Origin: Acidiferrum sp963771295
Lineage (GTDB): Bacteria > Acidobacteriota > Terriglobia > Acidiferrales > UBA7541
Reading direction: 5' to 3'
Assembly: GCA_963771295.1 (NCBI GenBank)
Contig: CAVYTB010000016.1
Span: 1 to 64,000, forward strand
DNA length: 64,000 nucleotides
Numbering within the stretch: position 1 is the first letter of the stretch; each line of letters begins with the position of its first letter. Both the position numbers and the translations under genes were made by a program. The notes under the pieces were generated by a model. The model did no database searches. It worked only from the letters and a program-made list of their open reading frames with translations, and had not been told where the DNA came from. This document shows, piece by piece, positions 26,278-36,691 of the stretch.

Positions 26278-27959
26278 GGCGTCGTGATTTCATCCGTCAG
26301 GGAGTCAGCGCAGGAATTTTCGCGGGCGCGTTGCCTCTGCCCGTTCCCGCGGCCTCGCCGGGCTTCCGTTTGATCGACGTCAGCGAATCCGCCGGCATTC
26401 ATTTCCGGCAGAACAACGGCTCCTACGGCGGCAAACTCCTGCCGGAAACGCTCGGCTCCGGCTGCGCCTTCCTGGATTACGATGCGGACGGCTGGCAAGA
26501 CATTCTGCTCGTAAACGCGATGGATTGGCCGGGCCACAAGCGCCAGCGCACCACGATGAAGCTGTATCGCAACAATCGCAACGGGACGTTCAGCGATGTC
26601 ACCAAGGCTGCCGGCCTGGATGTGGAGATGTATGGCATGGGCGTGGCTGTCGGCGATTACAATAACGACGGCTTTCCCGATATTTTCATCACCTGCGTCG
26701 GCGAGAGTCACCTATTTCGCAACACGGGAAAGGGCACATTTGTCGACGTCACCAAATCCAGCGGCTTGGCGGGCAAATCGGGCCTCAGCACATCCGCCAT
26801 CTGGTTCGACTACGACCGCGACGGTTTTCTGGATTTGCTGGTCTGCAATTACGTTCGTTGGTCCGCGGAAAGTGATGTGTTCTGTAGCCTCGACGGAAAA
26901 AATAAATCCTACTGCACTCCGGAAGCATACCGCGGCGACACTTGCTGGCTGTACCACAACCGGGGCAACGGAACATTCGAGGATGTCACCGCGACCAGCG
27001 AAATATTTGACAGCAGTTCGAAATCGCTTGGTGTGGCCATGCTCGATTACGACCAGGACGGCTGGCCGGATATCCTTGTTGCCAACGACACGCAACCCAA
27101 CAAGCTTTATCGCAACCTGCGCAATGGCAAGTTCAAGGATGTCGCCGTCGAAGCCGGACTCGCGTTTAGCACTGAGGGCAAAGCGCGCGCCGGCATGGGC
27201 GTTGACGTGGCAGACTTCGACAATTCCGGCCGCCCCGGCATCATCATCACCAATTTCGACAACGAGATGATTGGCCTCTACCGCACCATGGGAAAAGGCT
27301 ACGACGACATCGCCATGCAAACGGGCCTTGGCGCCGCTTCCCGCAATACCCTGGGCTTCGGCTGCGTTTTCTTCGACGCCAATCTCGATGGCCTTCTGGA
27401 TATCGCCGTCGCCAACGGCCACATCGACGAAACCGTCAGAAACATTCGCGGCAATGTCGGCTACGCCCAACCCGCGCAGCTCTTCCAGAATCTCGGCGCT
27501 GGAATATTCCACGATGTGGCCTCCGAAATCGGCGGCGGATTCGACCTGCCAAAAGTTGGCCGTGGCCTCGCCGTGGGAGATTTCGATCGCGACGGCCATC
27601 TCGACGTTCTGCTGACCACCAACAACGGCCCCGCGTATCTCTATCGCAACGATCTGCTGGTGAAGAACAACAGTATTCGCTTCCGCCTGGTGGGCACGAA
27701 ATCAAATCGCGATGCAATTGGCTCCAGCGTAAAAGTATTCGTGAATGGCCAGGTGCAATCGCGTGTCGTGCGTAGCGGTTCCAGTTATCTCTCGCAATCC
27801 GAATTGCCCGTAACGTTTGGCTTGGGGCAGCAAGACGAAATCGCTCGCGCGGTGATCGAGTGGCCGAGCGGACAAAGCGAGGAACATCGCAGACTGCCTG
27901 CGGGTCGGGCGTACCAAGTAACTGAAAGTAAGGGTATTACGGAGGATTTTCGCTTCTAA
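26274..27959 (+). CDS. FG-GAP/ASPIC (CRTAC1-type) protein, Tat-exported
   Basis: A 561-residue predicted beta-propeller. The N-terminus MRRRDFIRQGVSAGIFAGAL is a twin-arginine-like signal. Repeated calcium-binding VCBS/FG-GAP units follow (FLDYDADGWQDILLVNAMDW, VGDYNNDGFPDIFI, WFDYDRDGFLDLLV, MLDYDQDGWPDILVAN, VGDFDRDGHLDVLL). The C-terminal UnbV/ASPIC domain has RLVGTKSNRDAIGSSVKV and GSSYLSQSELPVTFGLG. Start GTG 26274 overlaps the stop of the response regulator. It is closely similar to the second copy at 31624-33330, with the same repeat order, so the two probably arose by duplication. The role is unknown; extracytoplasmic binding of ligands or partner proteins is likely. Confidence 0.92.
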   Translation: MRRRDFIRQGVSAGIFAGALPLPVPAASPGFRLIDVSESAGIHFRQNNGSYGGKLLPETLGSGCAFLDYDADGWQDILLVNAMDWPGHKRQRTTMKLYRNNRNGTFSDVTKAAGLDVEMYGMGVAVGDYNNDGFPDIFITCVGESHLFRNTGKGTFVDVTKSSGLAGKSGLSTSAIWFDYDRDGFLDLLVCNYVRWSAESDVFCSLDGKNKSYCTPEAYRGDTCWLYHNRGNGTFEDVTATSEIFDSSSKSLGVAMLDYDQDGWPDILVANDTQPNKLYRNLRNGKFKDVAVEAGLAFSTEGKARAGMGVDVADFDNSGRPGIIITNFDNEMIGLYRTMGKGYDDIAMQTGLGAASRNTLGFGCVFFDANLDGLLDIAVANGHIDETVRNIRGNVGYAQPAQLFQNLGAGIFHDVASEIGGGFDLPKVGRGLAVGDFDRDGHLDVLLTTNNGPAYLYRNDLLVKNNSIRFRLVGTKSNRDAIGSSVKVFVNGQVQSRVVRSGSSYLSQSELPVTFGLGQQDEIARAVIEWPSGQSEEHRRLPAGRAYQVTESKGITEDFRF

Positions 27960-28074
27960 TTGTTTCGCACTATTGTCAACCACTCCGCCTCATTTTATAA
28001 ACAATACAACTTTGCAGTCGCTTCCCACGCTGGCATAAGCCTCGCCGACACCGGAAGCACCCCAACAAAGACTC

Positions 28075-28106
28075 TGCGGCCGGAGGGACCTCCGGCCGCA
28101 TTTCTA
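28075..28106 (+). terminator. Strong hairpin before the multiheme cytochrome gene
   Basis: A perfect 12-bp GC-rich stem (28075-28086 with 28089-28100) is followed by TTTCTAATTT. It lies 115 bases after the first FG-GAP gene and separates it from the cytochrome gene, so the two-component operon probably ends here. Confidence 0.8.
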
Positions 28107-28148
28107 ATTTGGGGCATAATCTAAAGCCAAGCGAGTCCGACTGGGGGC

Positions 28149-31007
28149 ATGGGAATGAGGCGCTGGCGCTACCTGAGTGTTTTCGTGCTGGTGCTCACGG
28201 CGGTTTATCTTTACGCGCTGCCTTCCGCCACAATTTTTTATTTTGTGAATGTGGCCCTGCACTCGGGACTGGGTGTCCTGGTGGCACTGGGCTTATTGGT
28301 GTATCTGTTCCGAGGCCTCGGAACAGACTCTCTCCTCGCAAAGTTTGGTTGGTTGTGTCTGGCTGTGGGCGGCGCGCTTGGCATTGTGTTGATCGTCATC
28401 GGCACGCCACACCGCTTCAAGATGTGGCTGTACGCGCACATCGCGTTTTGCGCCGTCGCGGTAATATTTCTTGCCGCCGCTTGGATGATGGAGCGCGGCT
28501 GGCTGGGCGTCACCCCCCTGAAACGCACGGCGCGATTCGCGCTGCTACTCGTTGCCACGGCGGGCGTTGCCGCAGGCGCCTGGTGGGCTCGCAATATCGC
28601 GTGGCAGAGCTACTATCGCGTCGGCAATCCCGTGATTTCACCTGCCACCATGGAAAACGAAGGCGACGGCCCCCACGGCAAGTTTTTCCCCAGCTCCGTG
28701 CAAACCACCGACGGCAAATACATTCCCTCAGACTATTTTCTGCAATCCCAAGCTTGCGAGCGCTGCCACTCTGACATTTACAAGCAATGGCAAAGTTCCG
28801 TCCACCATTTTTCTTCTTTTAACAATCAGTGGTATCGCAAAAGCATTGAGTACATGCAGGAAGTTGACGGCGTGCAACCATCCAAATGGTGCGCAGGCTG
28901 CCACGATCCCGCATTGCTGTTCAGCGGCATGATGGATCAGCCCATCGCGCAGAACGTCGACAAGCCCGAAGCCCGTGCTGGTTTGAGTTGCATGATGTGC
29001 CACAGCATCGTGGATGTGAAAAGCACCATGGGCCAGGGCGATTTCCTGCTGGAATACCCAAAACTCCACGCGCTGGCGGCCAGCAACAATCCGGTGGTGC
29101 GTGGGCTGCACGATTTTGTGACGCGCTTGAATCCTGAGCCGCATCGCCGTGTCTTTCTGAAACCATTCATGCGCGAACAGGTTCCGGAATTCTGCTCTGG
29201 CTGCCACAAAGTGCATCTCGACCAGCCGTTGAACAATTACCGCTGGATTCGCGGTTTCAATGAATATGACAACTGGCAGGCCAGCGGCGTGTCGGGTCAG
29301 GGCGCGCGCTCGTTCTACTATCCCGCCACTCCGATGGTTTGCTCGGACTGTCACATGCCGCTGGTACCTTCGAAAGACGAAGGCAACATTAACGGCTACG
29401 TCCACTCGCACCGGTTCCCTGGCGCAAACACGGCGGTACCCACAGCGAATGAAGACCCGGCACAATTGCTGGCGAGCCAGAAATTTCTGCAAGACAAACA
29501 AGTCAGCGTCGACATCTTCGCAATCTCTCCCGCCGGCAAATACGAAGGTCAGGCAAATGCCAGCAAATTGCCGAAGCAGGAACTCTCCACCACATTTGCC
29601 GTCGGCGAGGAAGCAGATACTTCCCTGCCGCGCGGCCCGGCGGGAGAAGCGCGGCCAATCACCGCTCCTTTGGGACGCGTCGATGCAGCCGTGCGGCGCG
29701 GCGACGATGTCCTGGTCGACGTTGTGGTGCGCACCCGCAAGGTAGGCCATTTCTTTCCTGGCGGCACCGTTGACGCTTTCGATGTCTGGTTGGAACTGCA
29801 AGCCACCGACGAAAAAGGCCAAACCTTTTTTTGGAGCGGCAAAACGGCCGACGACGGCAAAGGCCCCGTTGAGCCTGGCGCGCATTTCTATAAATCCTTG
29901 CAGATCGATGCGCACGGCAATCCCATCAATAAGCGAAATGCCTGGGCCAGCCGTGCAACCGTGTACGTGCACCTGATCCCTCCCGGCGCCGCGGACACCG
30001 TGCATTTCCGCATGCACGTTCCAGAAAATGCCGGCGAACACATCACGCTGCATTCCAAGTTGAACTATCGCAAGTTTCTGTGGTTCAACACGCAATTCGC
30101 CTTTGCCGGTAAACAGGATTCCGTGGACTCCAATCCTCACGTCACGCGCGACTACGACGATCGCACCGTGGCATTCAATCTGGACCAGTCCAAGGTTTCC
30201 AGCACTGCAAAAGGAATTCCAGATGTTCCAATCATCGTCGTGGCGGAAGACACCAAGACGTTGCGCGTATTGCCGCGCACTGCAGCCGCTCCCGTGCCTG
30301 AAGTGGTCTGGTCCAAAGATGACTGGACGCGTTGGAACGACTACGGGATCGGCCTGTTCCTGCAAGGCGATTTGAAGGGCGCCGGACAAGCGTTCTCGGA
30401 AATTACCAAAATGGATCCGCAGAACTTCGACGGCTGGACCAACGTTGGCCGCGTGCGCGCGCAAGAGGGCGACACCACGGGCGCAAAGGAAGTTTTGTTG
30501 AAGGCACTGGCGCTGAAGCCCGGCCTTGCACGGGCCAACTTCTTCTACGCGCGCGTGCTGAAGGAAGAAGGCCAATATGAGGAAGCCGGCAAGGTGCTTC
30601 AGGCCGTTCTCGCGCAGTATCCGCAGGACCGCGTCGTGCACAACGAATTGGGTCGCGTGTTGTTCCTGCAGAAGCGCTATGCGGATGCCGTGAAGGAACT
30701 TCAGAAAACGCTGGAAATTGATCCCGAAGATCTGCAGGCCAACTACAACCTGATGCTTTGCTACACCGGGTTGGGTGACGAGACGCGCGCGAATCAGCAC
30801 CGCGATCGCTATTTGCGCTTTAAAGCGGATGAATCCGCGCAAGCTCTGACCGGCGCTTATCGGCAATCGCATCCGGAAGACAACAACGAGCGGCAACCCA
30901 TCCACGAACACGAATCCGTGCCGCTGGGCGCAGCTCCGCCGGGAAAGAAAGCCACGGCGGCGCAGGCAGTTACAGCCAAAAAGCCAGCGGCGGGCACGGG
31001 CCGGTGA
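28149..31007 (+). CDS. Membrane-anchored pentaheme cytochrome c with TPR domain
   Basis: A 952-residue fusion. The first ~150 residues form about five membrane helices. Then come five CxxCH heme-binding motifs at about residues 203 (CERCH), 248 (CAGCH), 281 (CMMCH), 349 (CSGCH) and 398 (CSDCH), in a cytochrome c554-like domain. A beta-rich region (about 440-690) follows, then tetratricopeptide repeats (FDGWTNVGRVRAQEGDTTGA, RANFFYARVLKEEGQYEEAG, VVHNELGRVLFLQKRYADAV). The heme domain should face the periplasm and pass electrons. It heads an operon with the AhpD-like gene (35-base gap) and the second FG-GAP protein. The membrane segments may give quinone access; this is inference. Confidence 0.9.
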   Translation: MGMRRWRYLSVFVLVLTAVYLYALPSATIFYFVNVALHSGLGVLVALGLLVYLFRGLGTDSLLAKFGWLCLAVGGALGIVLIVIGTPHRFKMWLYAHIAFCAVAVIFLAAAWMMERGWLGVTPLKRTARFALLLVATAGVAAGAWWARNIAWQSYYRVGNPVISPATMENEGDGPHGKFFPSSVQTTDGKYIPSDYFLQSQACERCHSDIYKQWQSSVHHFSSFNNQWYRKSIEYMQEVDGVQPSKWCAGCHDPALLFSGMMDQPIAQNVDKPEARAGLSCMMCHSIVDVKSTMGQGDFLLEYPKLHALAASNNPVVRGLHDFVTRLNPEPHRRVFLKPFMREQVPEFCSGCHKVHLDQPLNNYRWIRGFNEYDNWQASGVSGQGARSFYYPATPMVCSDCHMPLVPSKDEGNINGYVHSHRFPGANTAVPTANEDPAQLLASQKFLQDKQVSVDIFAISPAGKYEGQANASKLPKQELSTTFAVGEEADTSLPRGPAGEARPITAPLGRVDAAVRRGDDVLVDVVVRTRKVGHFFPGGTVDAFDVWLELQATDEKGQTFFWSGKTADDGKGPVEPGAHFYKSLQIDAHGNPINKRNAWASRATVYVHLIPPGAADTVHFRMHVPENAGEHITLHSKLNYRKFLWFNTQFAFAGKQDSVDSNPHVTRDYDDRTVAFNLDQSKVSSTAKGIPDVPIIVVAEDTKTLRVLPRTAAAPVPEVVWSKDDWTRWNDYGIGLFLQGDLKGAGQAFSEITKMDPQNFDGWTNVGRVRAQEGDTTGAKEVLLKALALKPGLARANFFYARVLKEEGQYEEAGKVLQAVLAQYPQDRVVHNELGRVLFLQKRYADAVKELQKTLEIDPEDLQANYNLMLCYTGLGDETRANQHRDRYLRFKADESAQALTGAYRQSHPEDNNERQPIHEHESVPLGAAPPGKKATAAQAVTAKKPAAGTGR

Positions 31008-31042
31008 GCGCATCCATATTCCCAACGTAAAAGGACACCATC

Positions 31043-31623
<581 letters not shown>

Positions 31624-31627
<4 letters not shown>

Positions 31628-33330
31628 GCAAGGTCTGGTGCGCCGCGGCGTGGTTCGCGATGGCAAGTGTATTGTCGGGGCAGGGGTCAACGAGTCCGCC
31701 AGAAAGTTCGCCGGTCACTTTTCGCGATATCACGCAGAAAGCTGGCATTCACTTCGTTCACAATAACGCCGCCTTCGGCAAAAAATACTTGCCCGAAACC
31801 ATGGGTCCGGGCGTTGCATTCATCGATTACGACAACGACGGCTGGCAGGACATTTTCCTTGTGAATGGCACGGACTGGCCCGGGCGTCCCTCGAAACATT
31901 CCACGCCCAAGCTGTATCACAACAATCATGACGGCACGTTCACCGATGTCACGCACAAAGCTGGTCTGGATGTGGAACTGTTTGGCATGGGCGTGGCGGT
32001 AGGCGACTACGACAACGACGGGTACGACGATCTGTTCATCACCACCATGGGCCAGAGCCATCTGTTCCACAACAACGGTAACGGCACGTTTACCGATGTC
32101 ACCCAAAAAGCCGGCCTGATGGGCCCGAAAGAGTTCAGCACCAGCGCCGCGTGGATCGATTACGACAAGGACGGCAAACTCGATCTGGTAGTCGCGAACT
32201 ATGTGCAGTGGTCGCTCGATGGCGATCTGTATTGCACCCTCGATGGAAAAAGCAAATCGTATTGCACGCCGGAATCCTACAAAGGAACCTCCGTGCGGCT
32301 GTGGCACAATCGCGGCGACGGCACGTTTGAAGACGCCACCAAAAAAGCGGGGCTCTCTGAGCCAACCTCCAAAACGCTGGGCATCGCCATCCTCGACTAC
32401 GACAACGACGGCTGGCCGGACCTGCTCTTTTCCAACGACACGCAGCCCAACAAGTTGTATCGCAACAATGGCAACGGCACGTTCACGGAGAAAGCCGTCG
32501 TCGCGGGCATAGCCTTCAGCGAAGATGGCGTCGCCCGCGCGGGCATGGGAGTGGATGCGGCGGATTATGATCGATCCGGCGCGGCAAGCATCCTGATCAC
32601 AAATTTCTCCAATCAGATGCTTTCTCTGTATCACAACGAAGGCAAAGGCTTGTTCGTCGACGAGGCGCCGCGTTCAGAAGTCGGCCGCGCCACCCTGCTG
32701 ACCCTGGGCTTTGGCTGTTTCTTTTTCGATTATGACCTGGATGGTTGGCCGGACATCTTCATCGCCAATGGGCACATCGATGGCGATATCCAGCGCGTGC
32801 AGCCAAACGTGAAGTACGCCATGCCTCCGCACTTGTTTCGCAATGTGGGCAAAGGGAATTTTCAGGAGGTAACGAAGGCTTTGGGCGCTGCGTTCAACAC
32901 GCCGCGCGTTGGCCGTGGCGCCGCTTACGGCGATATCAACAATGATGGGCGCCTGGATCTGCTGCTGTCCACAAATGGCGGTCCCGCGTATTTGTTCGAG
33001 AACGGCGCCACCAACGGCTCGACAGCCAATAAGAGCCTGCGCATCAAACTCGTCGGCACGAAATCAAATCGCGACGGCATCGGAACGGTTGTGAAGGTAA
33101 CTACTAGCGCGGGTACGGAGTCGCAGATGATGCGCAGCGGTTCCAGCTATCTTTCTGCCAGCGAATTGGTGTTGACGTACGGCCTCGGCCAGCTCAATCA
33201 AGCCGACGCGGTTGAAATTCGCTGGCCCAGTGGCCAAGTGGACAAGCTGTCGGCCGTCGCCGCGGGGCAAACTGTAACTGTAACCGAAGGCAAAGGGATC
33301 ACCGCCACCCGCAAATACGGAACGCGTTAA
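31624..33330 (+). CDS. FG-GAP/ASPIC (CRTAC1-type) exported protein, second copy
   Basis: A 568-residue paralogue of the protein at 26274. It starts at GTG 31624, inside the stop of the AhpD-like gene (GTGA); a longer frame from 31555 lies within that gene and is not needed. The first 22 residues are a signal peptide (VWCAAAWFAMASVLSGQGS). VCBS/FG-GAP repeats (FIDYDNDGWQDIFLVNGTDW, VGDYDNDGYDDLFITTMGQS, WIDYDKDGKLDLVVANYV, ILDYDNDGWPDLLFSNDTQP) and a C-terminal ASPIC domain (KLVGTKSNRDGIGTVVKV, GSSYLSASELVLTYGLG) follow. It uses a Sec-type leader where its paralogue has a Tat-like one. Its stop overlaps that of the convergent hypF. Confidence 0.92.
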
Positions 33331-35642
33331 GCTTTTTTCCCATTGGCCTTCAAAATGTGCGCCGCGACCAGCGCCTGACCGAGACTGATTCCTCCATCTC
33401 CCGCCGGCACTTCGCTGTGAAAATAAACCTCGAATCGCTTCTCGCGTAAAGCGGAAAGTAGCGATTCGAACAGCAACACATTGTGGAAGCAGCCGCCACT
33501 CAGGCAAACACGAGACAGCGCATGTTGTGCGCGGATTTTTTCCGCCACTTCTACAAGGACAGCAACCAGGCCATTGTGAAATCGCCGACTCATATCCGCA
33601 ACGCTGGCGCCCTTCTGAATATCGGCGATCAGCCAGTCAAACAGCGAGCGCGTCCCAATTTGCCAGCCCGAATTCATCGGAATCAAATTCAATAGATACG
33701 AGCCTTGGTCCGTGGAGTCGTGTGCCGCCATTTCCAATTCGATGGCCGCCTGCGCTTCATAGTCCACTGTCCCGCGCAGGCCGACCAATGCAGCCACAGC
33801 GTCGAAAAGCCGCCCGCAACTGGAAGTCCGCGGCGAGTGAACCTCGCGTTCCGCCATCTGCAAAACCACATTCAGTTTTCGCGAATCGATTTCCTTCAGG
33901 AACGGAAGATTCAGCGCCTGAACATCGTTTCCATAATGCTTGGCTAAATAACTCACCGCCACGCGCCACGGTTCCTGAATTGCCGCCGCGCCTCCGGGCA
34001 AGGACACATATTGAAAATGCGCGCTGCGTTCGAACGCGGCGTAATCGGCTATTAAAAGTTCGCCGCCCCAGATCGCGCCGTCCGTGCCGTACCCGGTGCC
34101 ATCCAGCGCCATGCCAATCACTTTTCCATCCAGATGATTTTCCCCCATGCAAGAGGCGATGTGCGCGTGATGATGCTGCACGGGAATGTGCTCCAGCCCT
34201 TCCCGCTCCAATGCCCACTTCGTGGAAAAATAATCTGGGTGCAGATCGTGAGCCACGACCCGGGGTTGCACTTCCAATATTCGCTGGAAATGCGCCACAG
34301 CTTCTTCGAAGAAGCCATAGCTTTCCAGATTCTCCAGGTCGCCGATATGTTGGCTCAAAAACGCTTCGCTGCCACGCACCACGCAAATGGTGTTTTTTAA
34401 CTCGCCGCCGACAGCCAGGATCGGTGCCGATTCGTTTTCCAGCACGACCGGCACGGGAACGTACCCGCGAGAGCGGCGCAGCATCTGCGGTTGGCCGGCC
34501 GCGACGCGCACGACGGAATCGTCGCACCTTCGCAGGATGTCGCGGTCGTGGACCAGGAAAGCGTCAGCAAGATTGTGCAAACGTTGCACCGCTTCCGCAT
34601 TATCGATCGCAATCGGCTCTTCGCTCAGGTTTCCGCTGGTCATCACCAGCGCATCAAATTTCCCGCTGGAGAACAACAGGTGATGCACTGGCGTGTACGG
34701 AAGAAAAATGCCCAGAAACTGGTTGCGCGGCGCCACACCGCTCGCAACACCAGCATCCGCCCTGCGCGGTACCAGCACAATCGGCCGCTCGCGAGAAAGC
34801 AACTGCTTCTTCGACAGTTCGTCCACCGTGCAGTAGCGCTCCGCGTCCTCCACTCGCCGCACCATGATCGCGAACGGCTTTTCTACCCGCCGTTTTCTCT
34901 CACGCAGTAAATCCACGGCAGCTTCATTCTTCGCATCACACGCCAGATGAAATCCACCGAGCCCCTTCACCGCTACAATTTTACCCTCTTGCAGCAGCCG
35001 CGCTGCTTCGCGAATCGGTTCGGCAACGTCCATTCGCTCGCCGGCAGCGGAAAGTAGCCACACTGGCGGCCCGCAATCCCAGCAGGCATTCGGTTGCGCG
35101 TGAAACCGCCGATTTGCGGGATCGTCATGCTCCGCCTGGCACGCCGGACACATTTTGAACGCTGCCATCGAAGTGCGCGGCCGGTCGTAAGGAATATCGC
35201 GGATAATGGTGAAGCGCGGCCCGCAATTCGTGCAATTGATGAACGGATAGCGAAACCGGCGGTCCCGTGGATTGCCCATTTCCCGCAAACAGTCATCACA
35301 AACCATCACGTCAGGCGAAATTAACGCCTTCGGCGGCTCTCCCAAATGGCTGGAAACAATCCGGAACCCGTCGCCGCCCTGCGCTTCGGCATCACGCAAA
35401 CTCAGCGAAGTGAGTTTTGCCAGCGGCGGAATTTCTTTCGGCAGTCGGTCCAGGAATTCTTCCACGCGGTCTGAAGGGCCTTCCACCTCGATACTCACGC
35501 CCGCCGGAGTGTTGGCGATGAAGCCGGCCAGCCCGCAAGCATTCGCAAGCCGAAAGACGAACGGCCGAAATCCCACGCCTTGAACGATGCCGCCGACATC
35601 GATAGCCTTGCGTATGATCGCCATCTGAGAAGTTTCTGCCAT
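33327..35642 (-). CDS. hypF: Carbamoyltransferase HypF ([NiFe]-hydrogenase maturation)
   Basis: HypF makes the carbamoyl group that becomes the cyanide ligands of the hydrogenase iron, passing it to the C-terminal Cys of HypE. The 771 residues show an acylphosphatase domain (GIVQGVGFRPFVFRLA), two zinc fingers (CDDC...CTNC and CPAC...CWDC), a YrdC-like domain (KGLGGFHLACDA, with KRRVEKPFAIMVR) and a Kae1-like domain with the metal box HHHAHIASCMGEN and MALDGTGYGTDGAIWGGE. It is the last gene of the minus-strand hyp operon, starting 18 bases after hypB. ATG 35642 or 35624 may be the start. Its stop overlaps the convergent FG-GAP gene. Confidence 0.96.
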   Translation of the reverse strand: MAETSQMAIIRKAIDVGGIVQGVGFRPFVFRLANACGLAGFIANTPAGVSIEVEGPSDRVEEFLDRLPKEIPPLAKLTSLSLRDAEAQGGDGFRIVSSHLGEPPKALISPDVMVCDDCLREMGNPRDRRFRYPFINCTNCGPRFTIIRDIPYDRPRTSMAAFKMCPACQAEHDDPANRRFHAQPNACWDCGPPVWLLSAAGERMDVAEPIREAARLLQEGKIVAVKGLGGFHLACDAKNEAAVDLLRERKRRVEKPFAIMVRRVEDAERYCTVDELSKKQLLSRERPIVLVPRRADAGVASGVAPRNQFLGIFLPYTPVHHLLFSSGKFDALVMTSGNLSEEPIAIDNAEAVQRLHNLADAFLVHDRDILRRCDDSVVRVAAGQPQMLRRSRGYVPVPVVLENESAPILAVGGELKNTICVVRGSEAFLSQHIGDLENLESYGFFEEAVAHFQRILEVQPRVVAHDLHPDYFSTKWALEREGLEHIPVQHHHAHIASCMGENHLDGKVIGMALDGTGYGTDGAIWGGELLIADYAAFERSAHFQYVSLPGGAAAIQEPWRVAVSYLAKHYGNDVQALNLPFLKEIDSRKLNVVLQMAEREVHSPRTSSCGRLFDAVAALVGLRGTVDYEAQAAIELEMAAHDSTDQGSYLLNLIPMNSGWQIGTRSLFDWLIADIQKGASVADMSRRFHNGLVAVLVEVAEKIRAQHALSRVCLSGGCFHNVLLFESLLSALREKRFEVYFHSEVPAGDGGISLGQALVAAHILKANGKKA

Positions 35643-35660
35643 GGAAGGTTGAGTCCGGTA

Positions 35661-36338
35661 TCAAGGAATCGCGGCGGCTGTCTGGTGCTGCACCTTTTGT
35701 TGCAGCGCCACCAGCCAGTCCATCCACAAATCCAAGCCTTCGCCGGTGCGCGCCGATAACGCAATGGTGTCGATTTCCGGGTGAACTTTCCGCGCGTTCT
35801 CAAGCGCAAGCACGGCGCTGAATTCCACGTGCGGCAACAAATCGGTCTTCGTCAAAATCATCAGCGCAGAACGGTGGAACATTCCAGGATACTTCAGCGG
35901 CTTATCTTCCCCTTCCGTCACGCTCAGCAGTACAATCTTGGCCGCTTCGCCAAGATCGTAGCTCGAAGGACAAACCAGATTGCCGACATTCTCAATGAAC
36001 AGAATTCCCGGACCGTGAAATCCCATCTCGTTCAAATGCCGCTCCACCATCCGCGCATCCAGGTGGCAAGTTCCACCGGTAACGATCTGCCTCACCGGAA
36101 ATCCGTAACGCGCCAGCCGCCTCGCGTCGTTGTCGGTCTGCAAGTCGCCAGTCAATACGGCCACGGCAGCATTTTTGGGGAACGTCCCCAGTGTCTTTTC
36201 CAGCAGCGCGGTTTTGCCGGAGCCGGGTGAGCTCACCAGGTTGACGCACAGAATTCCTTCGTCGCGATAGCGTTGCCGCAGAGCCGCGGCCAAGCGATCA
36301 TTCTCGCTCAGCACTTTTTTTTCTACGGCTTCGCGCAT
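35661..36338 (-). CDS. hypB: Hydrogenase nickel-insertion GTPase HypB
   Basis: HypB is the GTPase that, with HypA, delivers nickel to the hydrogenase large subunit. From ATG 36338 the product is 225 residues. It has Walker A in NLVSSPGSGKTALLEKTL, the switch/metal region TGDLQTDNDARR and TGGTCHLDARMV (the conserved Cys-His pair), NVGNLVCPSSYDLGE, and TKTDLL for guanine recognition. There is no His-rich N-terminal nickel store and no CxxCGC motif, so it is the minimal type. I prefer ATG 36338 over the longer frame to 36419, because GGAGGAG lies just upstream. It overlaps the end of hypA by 16 bases. Confidence 0.95.
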   Translation of the reverse strand: MREAVEKKVLSENDRLAAALRQRYRDEGILCVNLVSSPGSGKTALLEKTLGTFPKNAAVAVLTGDLQTDNDARRLARYGFPVRQIVTGGTCHLDARMVERHLNEMGFHGPGILFIENVGNLVCPSSYDLGEAAKIVLLSVTEGEDKPLKYPGMFHRSALMILTKTDLLPHVEFSAVLALENARKVHPEIDTIALSARTGEGLDLWMDWLVALQQKVQHQTAAAIP

Positions 36339-36682
36339 CGCTCCTCCAACTCCAGGTACGCAATATCCAGTTCCGTCCCGCTGATACACTTGCTGCGGCT
36401 CTCGCCGCACTTCGGGCAAGCCATCTCAAATTCCACGACGGCGAACTCTTCCCCGCACGCTTCGCACTTCTGTCGTCTCGCGCACCATTCTATTTCCACC
36501 TTCAGGTTCTCCCAAGGAGTTTCCCGGGTCAATGCCTCAAACGCAAACGTGAGCGCGTCGGGACTGATACTTGAGAGCTCCCCGATTCGCAGACCTACCG
36601 CAATGATTTTTTCTTTGGGACGCTTGCGGGCTTCCGCGTCCACCGTTTCCAGGAGCGAAGAGGCGATGCCGATTTCGTGCAA
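36323..36682 (-). CDS. hypA: Hydrogenase nickel chaperone HypA
   Basis: A 119-residue metallochaperone. The N-terminal MHE provides the nickel ligands (amine, His2, Glu3). The zinc site is made by two CxxC pairs, KCEACGEEF and ACPKCGES, followed by SGTELDIAYLEL. It works with HypB to insert nickel into the large subunit precursor. It lies between hypE (gap of 9 bases) and hypB (overlap), in the common order for these genes. Confidence 0.95.
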   Translation of the reverse strand: MHEIGIASSLLETVDAEARKRPKEKIIAVGLRIGELSSISPDALTFAFEALTRETPWENLKVEIEWCARRQKCEACGEEFAVVEFEMACPKCGESRSKCISGTELDIAYLELEERCAKP

Positions 36683-36691
36683 GCGTGCCCC

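Noticed and set aside
28728..31025. 765-codon minus-strand open frame opposite the multiheme cytochrome
   Set aside because: The plus strand has five CxxCH motifs, TPRs and operon context; the antisense translation shows no domain.
33527..34867. 446-codon plus-strand frame opposite hypF
   Set aside because: Arg/Pro/Ser-rich shadow translation; hypF on the minus strand is complete with all motifs.
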